Assembly (NCBI RefSeq): GCF_001421965.1
Contig: NZ_LMLP01000020.1
Span: 62,173-126,172, forward strand
Reading direction: 5' to 3'
DNA: 64,000 nt
From: Sphingomonas sp. Leaf67
GTDB lineage: Bacteria; Pseudomonadota; Alphaproteobacteria; Sphingomonadales; Sphingomonadaceae
This document shows positions 50,179-59,431 of the stretch, one piece after another (position 1 is the stretch's first letter; every line of letters begins with the position of its first letter). Below the pieces are notes generated by a model, which was not told the DNA's origin, made no database searches, and was given only the letters and a program-made list of their open reading frames with translations. The position numbers and the translations under genes were made by a program.

Positions 50179-53100
50179 GCCGCCCATCCACGATCGCCGA
50201 CATCCTGGGCTCCCCCGCGATGTTCTACCGCTCGGTCGCGCTGGAGCGCGACGCGGCCGATCCGACCGCCGGCCGCTCCTTTGTGCTCACACCCTGGCTC
50301 GAGCGCGGCGCTGGTGAGATCCTGTCCGGCATGCGCGCCGGATCTACGCGCCGCGCCTGGCGCATCATCGGCGACTTCGGCGTCGGCAAGTCCGCGCTCG
50401 CGCTGGCGCTCGTCCAGGCCCTCGACCCGCGCGTCTGCGACGACGCGATGCCGATGCGGGCGCTCGCGTACCGCCTTGGCGGCACGCCTCGCATGTTCCC
50501 ACTGCTCGTTACCGGATCGCGCAACGGCCTCGCGGCCGCGCTCAGCGCCGCGATCGAGGCTGTCGTCGCGTCCGGCGCGGGCATCGACGGATCGTGGAGC
50601 GGGACGATCCGCGCGATCGACGACCCGTTCGCGGCGATCACCGCGCTGCGTGACGCGCTGCGCGCGACCGGCTGCTTCGACGGCCTGCTCGTCGTCATCG
50701 ACGAGATGGGCAAGTTCCTAGAGGCCGCCAGCGAGGAGGAGGGCTTCGACGTCTTCCGGCTGCAGGCGCTCGCCGAGGCCGCCGCGCGATCCGGCGAGGC
50801 GCCGCTCGGCGTCGTGCTCATCCTCCACAAGGGGTTCCAGTCCTACGCCGAGGACTGGCGGACCGCCCGCCGCAGCGAATGGGAGAAGGTCGCTGAGCGG
50901 TTCGAGGAGATGGTGTTCGACCATCCGCTCTCGCACACAGCCGCGCTGCTCGCCGCCGCGCTCGACGTTGACGCCGACGCAATCCCGCCCAAGGTGCGCA
51001 AGTCGCACGTGAAGGCCGTGCGCGACATCCGCGCGCTCGGCTGGCTCGGCCCGCGCAACGCGACTGGCAACGCCGGCGCGTGGCCGCTGCATCCTGCCGC
51101 GATCCCCGTCATGGCCCGCTTCTTCGCCACCTTCGGCCAGAACGAGCGCTCGCTGTTTGGGTTCGCCGCCAGCGAGGAGCCGAACGGCCTGCGCGCGTTC
51201 GCTGCCGCCACGAGGCCCGACGGTGGCCTCTACGGCATCCCCCGGTTCTTCGACTACGTCGCGTCCTCCTTCGGACACCGACTGACCTCGCGTGCTGGAG
51301 CAGGCGAATGGGACCGCATCGGGGCGGTGCTCGACCGGGCCGTCGACGCCGACGCCATCGAGACCGACGTCCTGAAGACCGTCGGCATCCTCAACCTCCT
51401 CGATGCGCCGGACCTGCCCGCCACCACCGACAGCGTGCGCGCCGCGCTCGCCCCGTCGCTGGCCGGCACCGACGTCGACCAAGCGATCGAGCGGCTGATC
51501 GCCGGTGGACTGGTCTTCCGCCGTCCCGGCCGGGCCGAGCTGCGGCTATGGACCAGCCGCCGCGTCGACCTGTCTGCCATCTGGGTCGAGGCCGAGCGCG
51601 AGATCGAGGCCCGCGGCATCCTGCGCGAACTGCCAAGGCATCTCACCGCGCTGCCAATACGGCCGCACGTCCTTGCTCGCAGGCACTCGGTCACCCGCGG
51701 CACCACGCGCCGGTTCGCCATCAGGTGCACGCACGCGGCCGGCCTCGCCGGGAACGGCCGGCATCCAGACGCCGATGGCGTCGTTGTTGCAGTGCTGTGC
51801 GCCGACAGCGAGGACCGCCTCATGGCGCTGGCCTGGAGCCAGGAGGTGACCGGCAACGACGAGACGGCGATCGCCATCGTCGTCCCGCCGATGCCGGAGC
51901 TGGGCTCGACGATGGTCGACTTGCTTCGCCACCGCTGGATCGCCGCTAACGCCGCCGAGCTGCGCGAGGACGCCTTCGCTATGGCGGAGATCGAGCGCAC
52001 CATCGCCGACCTTGAGACCCACCTCGTCGCCGCCGTCGAGACTGGGATCGGCCTGCGCGGCCAGGCCCCGACCATGTCCGTCGAAGTGTATCTGGGCGGA
52101 CAGGCGGTCGAGCTGGCCCGGCCGGTCCACACGCTGGTCTCCTCGCTCTGCGACGAGGCCTACCGCGACGCGCCACGGATCGAGAACGAGCTTGTCAACC
52201 GCCACGCCCTGACCAGCGCCGGCGCGGGCGCCAGGCAGCGCCTGATCGAGTTGATGTTCGACAAGGCGCACGATCCCGAACTCGGCTTCAAGCCGGGCAA
52301 GAACCCGCCCGAACGCGCGCTCTTCCTCTCCCTCCTGCGCCGGGGAAGGGTGCACCGCGAGAACGGCGGCGGCTGGTCGATCTTGCCGCCGCTGAACGGG
52401 GACGATCCGCTCAACCTCCTGCCGGCGCTCGGCACGATCCGCAGCCGGCTCGAGAAGGACGGCGATCGCGTCGCACTGCCTGACCTCTACGCCCTGGTCG
52501 AGGGGAGACCGTGGGGCGTCCGGCGCGGCCTCTCCCCACTGCTTCTGGCGATCACGCTGGTCGCCGCCGGGCACCGCGTCGCGCTGTTCGAACGCGGCAC
52601 CTACTGCACGAAGCTCGACGGCGCGGCCTTCATGCGCATCCTGAAGGCACCGGAGAACTTCGCACTGCAGTGGGTGTCGCTCGAGGGCGTGCGCGCGGAC
52701 GTCTTCCACCGCCTCACCGTCCTGCTGGACCGCGTGCCGGAGGAATCGGGGCTGCGGCTGGTGGTCGACCCGCTCATCCGCTTCGGTGTCGACCTGCCGT
52801 TCCACGTCCAGCACTCGTCCGCGCTCGGCCCGCAGGCGAAGGCGGTCCGCCGCGCCCTGTCCCAGGCGCGAAGCCCGATCGACCTCATCTTCGCCGACCT
52901 GCCTGCGGCGTGCGGCGTCGAGCCGTTCGCACCCAGCGCGCAGCCCGACGCGGAACGGGCCGCCGACTTCGTCAGCCGCCTGAACGACGCGGTTGAACAG
53001 CTCCGCGGCTGCTATCCCACGCTGCTGGAAGGGATGCGCTCGGAGACGCTGTCGGCACTCGGGGCGCCGGATCGGGCCGCGCTCGCCGAGCGAGCCGCAG

Positions 53101-53561
53101 CGCTCGGCTTCCGGATTAAGGGACAGGCGCTCAAGACGTTCGCGCTCCGGCTGGCCGACACGGGCCAGGGCGAGGACCAGTGGACCGAGGCGCTCGGCGG
53201 CGCGGTGCTCGGGAAGCCCCCGGTGCGGTGGCTCGACCACGACGTGGACATCTGGCGCTCGCAGCTGGCCGAGCTCGCCGCCCACTTCCTCCGCGTGGAG
53301 GCCGCGGCGTTCGGCGAGACCGAGACCATGCGCAACGCCGTGCGGGTGTCGCTCACCCGCGTCGACGGCGAGGAGCGCGCCGTGATCGTCGACGTCGGCC
53401 AGCTCGACGAGGCGCAGTCGGAGGCGATGGGCGCGATCGAGCGGCTCGCCGAGGGCGCCAACCTCAGCCTCGACACCGTCGCCGCGCTGCTTGCGCTCGA
53501 GGGCATGCGCGGCGAAGCGGCCAAGACCGCCGAACGGCCTTCGCGGAAGGAACGCGCGTGA
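50175..53561 (+). CDS. sspC: Large P-loop ATPase (SspC-like; BrxC/PglY-type)
   Basis: A 1128-aa cytosolic ATPase. Walker A is GDFGVGKSAL (residues 67-76, K72) and Walker B is LLVVIDEMGK with D176/E177. The N-terminal ~450 residues hold the ATPase core, and the rest is helical with several winged-helix-like stretches. The general look (LTPWLERGAGEIL before the P-loop, long helical tail) is like BrxC/PglY ATPases of BREX systems, but no pglZ, brxL or methyltransferase is present. In the SspABCD scheme SspC is the ATPase that works with SspB and SspD. Its start overlaps sspB (ATGA) and its stop overlaps sspD (TGATG). Confidence 0.78.
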   Translation: MSRPSTIADILGSPAMFYRSVALERDAADPTAGRSFVLTPWLERGAGEILSGMRAGSTRRAWRIIGDFGVGKSALALALVQALDPRVCDDAMPMRALAYRLGGTPRMFPLLVTGSRNGLAAALSAAIEAVVASGAGIDGSWSGTIRAIDDPFAAITALRDALRATGCFDGLLVVIDEMGKFLEAASEEEGFDVFRLQALAEAAARSGEAPLGVVLILHKGFQSYAEDWRTARRSEWEKVAERFEEMVFDHPLSHTAALLAAALDVDADAIPPKVRKSHVKAVRDIRALGWLGPRNATGNAGAWPLHPAAIPVMARFFATFGQNERSLFGFAASEEPNGLRAFAAATRPDGGLYGIPRFFDYVASSFGHRLTSRAGAGEWDRIGAVLDRAVDADAIETDVLKTVGILNLLDAPDLPATTDSVRAALAPSLAGTDVDQAIERLIAGGLVFRRPGRAELRLWTSRRVDLSAIWVEAEREIEARGILRELPRHLTALPIRPHVLARRHSVTRGTTRRFAIRCTHAAGLAGNGRHPDADGVVVAVLCADSEDRLMALAWSQEVTGNDETAIAIVVPPMPELGSTMVDLLRHRWIAANAAELREDAFAMAEIERTIADLETHLVAAVETGIGLRGQAPTMSVEVYLGGQAVELARPVHTLVSSLCDEAYRDAPRIENELVNRHALTSAGAGARQRLIELMFDKAHDPELGFKPGKNPPERALFLSLLRRGRVHRENGGGWSILPPLNGDDPLNLLPALGTIRSRLEKDGDRVALPDLYALVEGRPWGVRRGLSPLLLAITLVAAGHRVALFERGTYCTKLDGAAFMRILKAPENFALQWVSLEGVRADVFHRLTVLLDRVPEESGLRLVVDPLIRFGVDLPFHVQHSSALGPQAKAVRRALSQARSPIDLIFADLPAACGVEPFAPSAQPDAERAADFVSRLNDAVEQLRGCYPTLLEGMRSETLSALGAPDRAALAERAAALGFRIKGQALKTFALRLADTGQGEDQWTEALGGAVLGKPPVRWLDHDVDIWRSQLAELAAHFLRVEAAAFGETETMRNAVRVSLTRVDGEERAVIVDVGQLDEAQSEAMGAIERLAEGANLSLDTVAALLALEGMRGEAAKTAERPSRKERA

Positions 53562-54358
53562 TGCGCCACATCCTCAGCCTGTCGGGCGGCAAGGACAGCG
53601 CTGCGCTCGCGGTCTATCTCCGCGACCGCGTGCCCGACATGGAGTACATCTTCCACGACACCGGCAAGGAGCTGCCCGAGACCTACGACTACATGGCGCG
53701 GCTGGAGAGCATTCTCGGCCGCCCCGTGACGCGAACGACGCCCGAGGACACGTTCGAGCACTGGCTCGCGGTGTATGGCGACATGCTGCCGTCAAACCAC
53801 AGGCGGTGGTGCACGAAGATGCTGAAGCTGAAGCCGTTCGAGAATTACATCGGCGACGACCCCTGCATCAATTACGTGGGCCTGCGCGCCGACGAGAAGC
53901 GGACGGGCTACATCAGCACGAAGCCAAACATCACCGCCGTCTACCCCTTCCAAGAGGACGGGCTGGTGCGCGCGGACGTCATCCGCATCCTGGAGGACAG
54001 TGGCCTGGGGCTGCCGCCATACATGGAGTGGGGCCGCTCCCGTTCAGGCTGCTACTTCTGCTTCTACCAGCAGAAGATCGAGTGGGTCCGCCTCAAGCGG
54101 CGGCACCCGGATCTGTTCGAGCGGGCCAAGGAATACGAGGAGCGCAGCGCGCTGGTCAGCGATGGCTTCACCTGGTGCAGCCGCGAGTCCCTCAAGGAAC
54201 TCGAGCGGCCCGAACGGATGGAGCAGATCGAGCGGAACTGGGAGGCGGCCGCCGCGAGGAAGTCGGCTAAGCGGGCGAACCTGCCGCTGTCGGCGGTGCT
54301 GGCAGGCGCGGAGTTCGAGGAGGAGGAGCCGGAAGGCTGCCTCATCTGCCAGCTGTAG
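53561..54358 (+). CDS. sspD: PAPS-reductase-like sulfurtransferase (SspD/DndC-like)
   Basis: ATP-pyrophosphatase-family protein (265 aa), expected to activate the DNA backbone and pass sulfur from the desulfurase to it. PP-loop SGGKDS at residues 8-13, then FHDTGKELPETYDY, and RRWCTKMLKLKPFENY with C84. Further cysteines at 102, 164, 167 (GCYFC), 206 and a C-terminal pair 260/263 (GCLIC) could bind an Fe-S cluster, as DndC does. It is shorter than typical DndC. The start ATG shares one base with the sspC stop. It ends one base before the convergent small gene, so there is no intergenic space. Confidence 0.85.
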   Translation: MRHILSLSGGKDSAALAVYLRDRVPDMEYIFHDTGKELPETYDYMARLESILGRPVTRTTPEDTFEHWLAVYGDMLPSNHRRWCTKMLKLKPFENYIGDDPCINYVGLRADEKRTGYISTKPNITAVYPFQEDGLVRADVIRILEDSGLGLPPYMEWGRSRSGCYFCFYQQKIEWVRLKRRHPDLFERAKEYEERSALVSDGFTWCSRESLKELERPERMEQIERNWEAAAARKSAKRANLPLSAVLAGAEFEEEEPEGCLICQL

Positions 54359-54685
54359 TCAGCTGCGGAGCGAGGCCGAGCGCCTGCCGCCCTCGATCAC
54401 CACGTCGACGACCTGCCATTGAGAGGGATGGGCTGCCATGACAACCTCCTCGATCTCCGGCAACGTGTCGCCCGCCTCGTCCTCGTCTAGCAGCGCCTCG
54501 ACGGCGGCGACCGACGCGGCCGGCACCTCAAGCGTGGCGACGCTGAACGTCTCGGTCAACTCGTCCGAGGGCTCGCAGTAGGCGTCGAGCCCGGCGTAAT
54601 AGGCGCCGATGGCATGGGCCGGATCGTCGCCGGTACAAAGGCCAAGCATCCGGTCGTCGCCGATCGAGATAAGGTAGGTGGGCAC
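54359..54685 (-). CDS. Small acidic protein, end of the REC/HATPase operon
   Basis: A 108-aa protein starting with GTG (VPTYLISIGDDRMLGL). Sequence is acidic and has two repeated-looking halves (IGDDRMLGLCTGDDPAHAIGAYYAG and LEVPAASVAAVEALLDEDEAGD). No family recognised. It follows the receiver gene by 10 bp on the same strand and ends next to sspD. A longer start at ATG 54736 would overlap the receiver gene. Confidence 0.55.
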   Translation of the reverse strand: MPTYLISIGDDRMLGLCTGDDPAHAIGAYYAGLDAYCEPSDELTETFSVATLEVPAASVAAVEALLDEDEAGDTLPEIEEVVMAAHPSQWQVVDVVIEGGRRSASLRS

Positions 54686-54695
54686 GGCCCTGCGC

Positions 54696-56795
54696 CTAGG
54701 CGTCTCGGGGTGCGGGTTTCGCCCTGGCCTCGGCACGCCGCACCGGGCGCATGGCCAGCGCGACTTCCGGTGCAGCCGCCGGTGCTAAGCCTATCGGCGC
54801 TCCGGTGGGCGGAGGCGGTGCGTCGCCGCCGTCCGCCGGGTTGCCGCCATCCTGCGCGTCCCCGTTTCCGCTGTAGGCCGGCTCGCCGATGACCAGCACC
54901 ACCGCCGGCGGGCCAGGATGCACCCATCCGGCACCGTGCGCGATGTAGACGCATCCGCCGACGCGATCGCACTTCCCCTCCGCGGGAAGCGGCTTGTCGC
55001 CGAAGAGCTTAATCCACGTGTCCGACCCGTCGATCTGCGTCGCGAGCGCCTGGACCTTGGCCGCGAGCGGCTTGCGGGCCTTCTGGTCCTCCGCGGTCAC
55101 CTCAGGCATGGCCTCGAGTTGTGTGCGGAGCAGCTCCAGGTGGTCACGACACGCGAGCTTCAGCTTCGAGATGAGCGCCGGCGTCAGCATGACGGTGCTC
55201 TTCTTCTTAAAGTGCGACACCACGACCTCAGAGGCGTCCAGCGTGTTCTCGGAAACGCCGTCGACCGAACGGTAGCGGATCTTGGCCCGCGCGTGCTTCG
55301 AGATGGGCGGCATCACCGGTGGGCCTACGCGTGTCAGGTGGCTGCCGAGCTCGTGCTGCAGCTTGATCGAGTAGATCGGACGCAGGCGATCGCGGTTGCC
55401 GAGCTCGAACCCTCCGTCCTGCAGGAACTGCGTCAGCTCGCCGAGAGGCACCGTCCGGAACGTGTTGAAGCGCCAGTCGATGCGGTAGACCTCGGTGCCC
55501 TGCACCATGCCCTCGGTCGAGGCGTCGGTCGCCTTGTCGGCGGGCGTCGTCACGGTGTTCGGGTCGCCGAACATGAGGATTACGCTCATGTTTCGATCCG
55601 GCGGCCGGCCGTGCGTCGAGAAGGCCAGGTCGCAGTCGGGGCTCAGGATCACGACCGACCTGCCGCGGTCCGCGGTCAGGAACACGTCGCCGAGCTGCAC
55701 GAAAGGGACGTCCGCGATAGGGGAATCCTCGGTGGCCCGGGGATGACCCCCGAGCTTGCCCAGGTTCCTGGCGAAGAGCGCGTTGTGATAGAGTGAAGCG
55801 ACCGCGACCGACGGCTCGGCCGGGCTGAATGGCCCGACGGGGAACTCCAGGGCGTCGATCACCGCCTGCTGCTCGCGCAGGCCGGTCTCGAACGCGACGG
55901 CCGTCAGCTGGGAGGATAGCAGCCAGGACAAATAGTCGCCCAGTGGATGGCCGTCCTCGTGCAACGCGATGCGCTGAATGTAAGCGAAATCGCCGATGTC
56001 CAGGTCGTCGATCGTGGTCGTAAGCGCGTCGGCGGCGGCCTTCGCGCTCGCCTTCACCGCATTGATGTAGCCGCCGAGCGCCTCGGAGTGTTGCATCCCG
56101 CGGGCGAGCATGTCCAGGTGCGCCTTGACCTTCCAGTCCTCGTCCAGGTCCAGCTTCGACACGAACGCGAACGACGCCGCCTCGATGTTCGCGTTGCGCC
56201 TGAAGTTGGCGCGCATTGCGCGCACGCCCTCCTTAGTCGACATCAGCACGATCTGCTGCCTGCGCGACACGTCGCGCTTTTCGTGGACCTGGCCGGCGAT
56301 CTGTTCGGCGCGCTCGCCGTTCTCGACCTTGTCGTCCAGGTAGTAGTCGATGAAGACGATATCGAACTTGTCGATCCCGGCCAGGTCGTCGTCGGGACCG
56401 AACTCGGCCACCGTGCACCCGCCGGTCTCCCGGATTGATTCGGCGATCTGCCGCATCGACCTGCGGCGGTCGACCAGGTCCTGCGTGCGGGCCGAAACGT
56501 CGCCTATCTTCGCGAAGGCCAGTCCGTGGGCAAGGTCGGGCCTCGTCAAGGCCTCGAGGGCGGCGTTTGGCGCGGCCGCAACCTGATCGGCGCTCATACC
56601 CCGAGCCTGCAGGTCCTCAAGCACGTCGGCGTCGGCAAGGAACGCGACGACCGCGTCCCGATCGTCCTCAGGCACCCGCTCCAGTGTAAGCGGTCGAAGG
56701 TCGTCGTCGATCATCGCGATCGCGGCGAAATCCGGAGCCACCGGCTCCTGCTCGGCGGCGGCGGGGGCCGCGATCTCTGCCACGGGATCAGTCAT
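54696..56795 (-). CDS. Atypical receiver-domain protein paired with a GHKL kinase-like protein
   Basis: A 699-aa cytosolic protein. N-terminal receiver-like domain: acidic cluster IDDD (D30-D32), phospho-acceptor candidate D150 in DIVFIDYYLDD, the Thr/Ser switch in IVLMSTKEG, and Lys in FVSKLDL. The spacing from IDDD to D150 is about 120 residues, against about 40-45 in a standard receiver, so a large insertion is present. The remaining ~450 residues include FLTADRGRSVVILSPDCDLAF and a Pro-rich tail; I recognise no nuclease or DNA-binding domain. It matches, from memory, the Response_reg_2 type of receiver proteins. It overlaps the GHKL gene by 8 nt, so the two are made together. Confidence 0.75.
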   Translation of the reverse strand: MTDPVAEIAAPAAAEQEPVAPDFAAIAMIDDDLRPLTLERVPEDDRDAVVAFLADADVLEDLQARGMSADQVAAAPNAALEALTRPDLAHGLAFAKIGDVSARTQDLVDRRRSMRQIAESIRETGGCTVAEFGPDDDLAGIDKFDIVFIDYYLDDKVENGERAEQIAGQVHEKRDVSRRQQIVLMSTKEGVRAMRANFRRNANIEAASFAFVSKLDLDEDWKVKAHLDMLARGMQHSEALGGYINAVKASAKAAADALTTTIDDLDIGDFAYIQRIALHEDGHPLGDYLSWLLSSQLTAVAFETGLREQQAVIDALEFPVGPFSPAEPSVAVASLYHNALFARNLGKLGGHPRATEDSPIADVPFVQLGDVFLTADRGRSVVILSPDCDLAFSTHGRPPDRNMSVILMFGDPNTVTTPADKATDASTEGMVQGTEVYRIDWRFNTFRTVPLGELTQFLQDGGFELGNRDRLRPIYSIKLQHELGSHLTRVGPPVMPPISKHARAKIRYRSVDGVSENTLDASEVVVSHFKKKSTVMLTPALISKLKLACRDHLELLRTQLEAMPEVTAEDQKARKPLAAKVQALATQIDGSDTWIKLFGDKPLPAEGKCDRVGGCVYIAHGAGWVHPGPPAVVLVIGEPAYSGNGDAQDGGNPADGGDAPPPPTGAPIGLAPAAAPEVALAMRPVRRAEARAKPAPRDA

Positions 56796-59184
56796 CGTTT
56801 CCGAGTTCCAGGATAACGGAGTGGATGTAGCCGTCGTCGTCGGCGTCGCCCAACGTCAGGCTGGCGCCGTGGTAGGCCGCGATCTCGCGACCGATGTAGA
56901 GGCCCAGCCCACGGCCCTGCTTCTGTTTCTTGGTCGTGAAGAACGGCTCGAAGACAAGTTCGCGGCGATCCTCCGGGATGCCGGGCCCGTCGTCGGTGAC
57001 CGTCACGCGGCCCTCGTTTGGTTCGACCAGGACGCGGACGGTGCCGATCGGGCCGTCGCCCTCCGGCTCTACCACACTGCGCTCGTACTTGTCCTGCTGC
57101 TTGATCCAGTAGACCGAGTTCGAGAGCAAGTTCTCGACGATCTGGACGAACATGCCCTTCACCGCACGGACCTTGCGGTGCGAGCCGCGCGGGGACACGC
57201 TCGTCTCGAACTCGATGCCCGCTCGGGAGTTCTGCGCGGCGAAGCCCTCGACGATGTCCGTCACCCAGTCGCCCAGGTCGAACTCCTCCTTAGTCTGCCG
57301 CGCGTTCGTCGATAGCGGATCGAGCACCTTGAGCCGCTTTTGGAGCGTGCGCAGCTGCGCGTCGAGCACCCGGAGCTGGATGCCGGTCATCTTCGGATCG
57401 GATGAGGTGCGCGCGCTGGCGATCGTCTTCAGACCCCCGGCGGTCGCCCGGTAGAGCTCGTGCGCCAGTATCTCGATCAGCAGGCCGACGCTGGCGAGGT
57501 GCATGACCCGCCCGCGCTCCTGCTCAGACGCCCGCGAAGCGGTCTCGACGTCCGACGCCGCCTCGCGCAGCGAAGCAATCGCCTCCCTGACCTGCTTGGA
57601 GAGACGGCGACCTTCGGGCGACAACTGCAGCAGCGCCAGGAGGGCGGGCGTGATCTCTTCGAGCCGCGCATCCTCCGCGCGGAACCGGTCCAAGGCGTCG
57701 GTCGCCTTGACCCGGTTGGCGCGATTGATCTCGTCGTCGACTTGGACCACGAAGCCGCGGAAATACTCCATCGTCGCGCCAAGCAGGCTAACGAACGCTT
57801 CCTTCTCAGGCGTGTCCTTCAGCCCCTCACGGTTCGACTGGTCCACCAGGTACTTGTTGCCGGCCTTCGAGATGAGCGCGCGTCCTACGATCTGGCCGCG
57901 GTTAAGCTTGAACCCGCTCGTTGAGAAGGCGTCGCGGTCGAGGTCCAGCCAATCGTCCTTCGGTCCACCGTAGGGATTGACGCGGTAGCCGTCGCGGTAG
58001 AGCGACACCCCGCCGGCCCAGCTGGCCAGCAGCCGGCGAACGGCTGCCAAATCTCCGATGCCCTCGATCTTCTTGAGGACGCGGCGATTGAACCAGTAGA
58101 CCTCCAGCTTGAACGCCCCCATTCGCTTCAGCGTTTCGGCAGACGCTTCTCCAGCCAGCGTGGAGATCTCCACGCCCTTGAACTCAAACGGCCGCCTGCG
58201 TTTGCGCAGCCGGTAGTCCATCATGCCCGACAGCACGGGCCTGCCCCATTTGTCCCACTCCAGCGTCGCGTTGAACACCCCGTGGGCGTGATCCAGGATG
58301 AAGCTGGAAAAAGGGGGGATTTCAACGCTGATCGCGTTGAACGTGAGTTTCAGCGGCAGCTTGCGGCGGCTGAACGGATCCACGAGCTTTGAGAAGTGCT
58401 CGCGGGCCAGCGCGTCCAGCTTGTCGTATGTCCACACGGAGGTCAGCGCTGTGACCCTGACCAGCGTCCCGTGGCGGTCGGCATCCTTCTTCGCCCCGAC
58501 CTCCGGTTTAACGTCGATCGAGGAGATGTCCTCGTCGCCGGCATCCGCGAAATCGTTCCAGTTGATGTTGAGCACGTTCCAGGTTGGATCGGCAGCCGTC
58601 GCGGTGATCACTTCCATGCTGTCGCCGAGCCGCATGGCGGACAGCCGCCCCAAGCCCTTCTCGCCTAGGATGACGTGATCTTCTTCGCCCTCTACCGGCG
58701 GACGGGAGGCCTGCAGGTCGCGCTCGCGTGCGCGCTCGCCGGTCCCGATTGTGAGATAGACCCGCTCCAGCGTGGCCTCGCTCATGCCAGTACCGTCGTC
58801 GTCGACGTCGATCCGGTTCGCCTCGCGGAGGGCCGCCACGAACTCGCGCTTGTTGTCCGCGTCGCGCAACGCGGCGATTAGCTCATTAGCTTCCGGCGCC
58901 TCCTTGTCGACCGCGTCGATTGCGGTGTCGCGCAGGTGACGCCAGTTGCGCGGCGTGAACGACGGCCTGGCGATGCCGCGCTCGTTGGGCTCGCGGCGCT
59001 CACCGAGTTCGCGGAGCAGCTCATCGTATGTTTCAAACGGCATGCGCACCAGCACGTCGACGCGCACCTCGGGCGACCTAGCGTCGAGCGAGTTCTTGAC
59101 TAGTTCGTAAAATGCGATCCCGTCCGAACTGATTAGGTCGGAGCCCAGATGGAGGATCGTGCGCGCGGTGACACGGAACTTCAT
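56788..59184 (-). CDS. Dual-GHKL ATPase with histidine-kinase-like core
   Basis: A 798-aa cytosolic protein with no membrane helix. The N-terminal GHKL domain resembles Hsp90/MutL/MORC: DGIAFYELVKNSLDA (N-box), DVDDDGTGMSE and GEKGLGRLSAMRLGD. A linker domain follows (about 200-470). From about 555 a helical DHp-like hairpin contains LIEILAHELYRATAGG with H575 as possible phospho-His. The C-terminal GHKL domain is that of histidine kinases: QIVENLLSNSVYWI, VTDDGPGIPE, FEPFFTTK, GRGLGLYIGR. It is the first gene of the minus-strand operon with the receiver. Role proposed: sense DNA or phage state and phosphorylate the receiver; this is inference. Confidence 0.8.
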   Translation of the reverse strand: MKFRVTARTILHLGSDLISSDGIAFYELVKNSLDARSPEVRVDVLVRMPFETYDELLRELGERREPNERGIARPSFTPRNWRHLRDTAIDAVDKEAPEANELIAALRDADNKREFVAALREANRIDVDDDGTGMSEATLERVYLTIGTGERARERDLQASRPPVEGEEDHVILGEKGLGRLSAMRLGDSMEVITATAADPTWNVLNINWNDFADAGDEDISSIDVKPEVGAKKDADRHGTLVRVTALTSVWTYDKLDALAREHFSKLVDPFSRRKLPLKLTFNAISVEIPPFSSFILDHAHGVFNATLEWDKWGRPVLSGMMDYRLRKRRRPFEFKGVEISTLAGEASAETLKRMGAFKLEVYWFNRRVLKKIEGIGDLAAVRRLLASWAGGVSLYRDGYRVNPYGGPKDDWLDLDRDAFSTSGFKLNRGQIVGRALISKAGNKYLVDQSNREGLKDTPEKEAFVSLLGATMEYFRGFVVQVDDEINRANRVKATDALDRFRAEDARLEEITPALLALLQLSPEGRRLSKQVREAIASLREAASDVETASRASEQERGRVMHLASVGLLIEILAHELYRATAGGLKTIASARTSSDPKMTGIQLRVLDAQLRTLQKRLKVLDPLSTNARQTKEEFDLGDWVTDIVEGFAAQNSRAGIEFETSVSPRGSHRKVRAVKGMFVQIVENLLSNSVYWIKQQDKYERSVVEPEGDGPIGTVRVLVEPNEGRVTVTDDGPGIPEDRRELVFEPFFTTKKQKQGRGLGLYIGREIAAYHGASLTLGDADDDGYIHSVILELGNDD

Positions 59185-59431
59185 ACCGCCGCGCTCCGGG
59201 CAGGGCTGACCGGTGCTGAAAGCGATCCGACCGTTATCAATATCCCGCCTTCGTCGCGCAATGCGTCCCCCTTGTCAATCAACATGATGCCTGCAATGCC
59301 GGCGCGGGTCTATCCCCGCGGGCGAGTTGCCGCCATGTCGGGCGCTAAGACACGCGGCTGAGACCGGCGCCGCATACGACACCGTCGACTGCCCCGACGA
59401 AGAAGATCCGCTGACCGCCCGACCGTGAACC

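Noticed and set aside
51546..53285. Minus-strand frame of about 580 residues inside sspC
   Set aside because: Antisense shadow in GC-rich DNA; sspC has Walker A/B and is coupled to its neighbours.
48143..54358. BREX type with a PAPS reductase (BrxP) as the explanation for the ATPase plus sulfur gene
   Set aside because: No PglZ, BrxL or methyltransferase gene is present, and DUF4007 plus a cysteine desulfurase fits SspABCD better.
48143..54358. DndABCDE double-strand phosphorothioation system
   Set aside because: No DndB, DndD (SMC-like) or DndE gene; DUF4007 and the large P-loop ATPase are Ssp-type.
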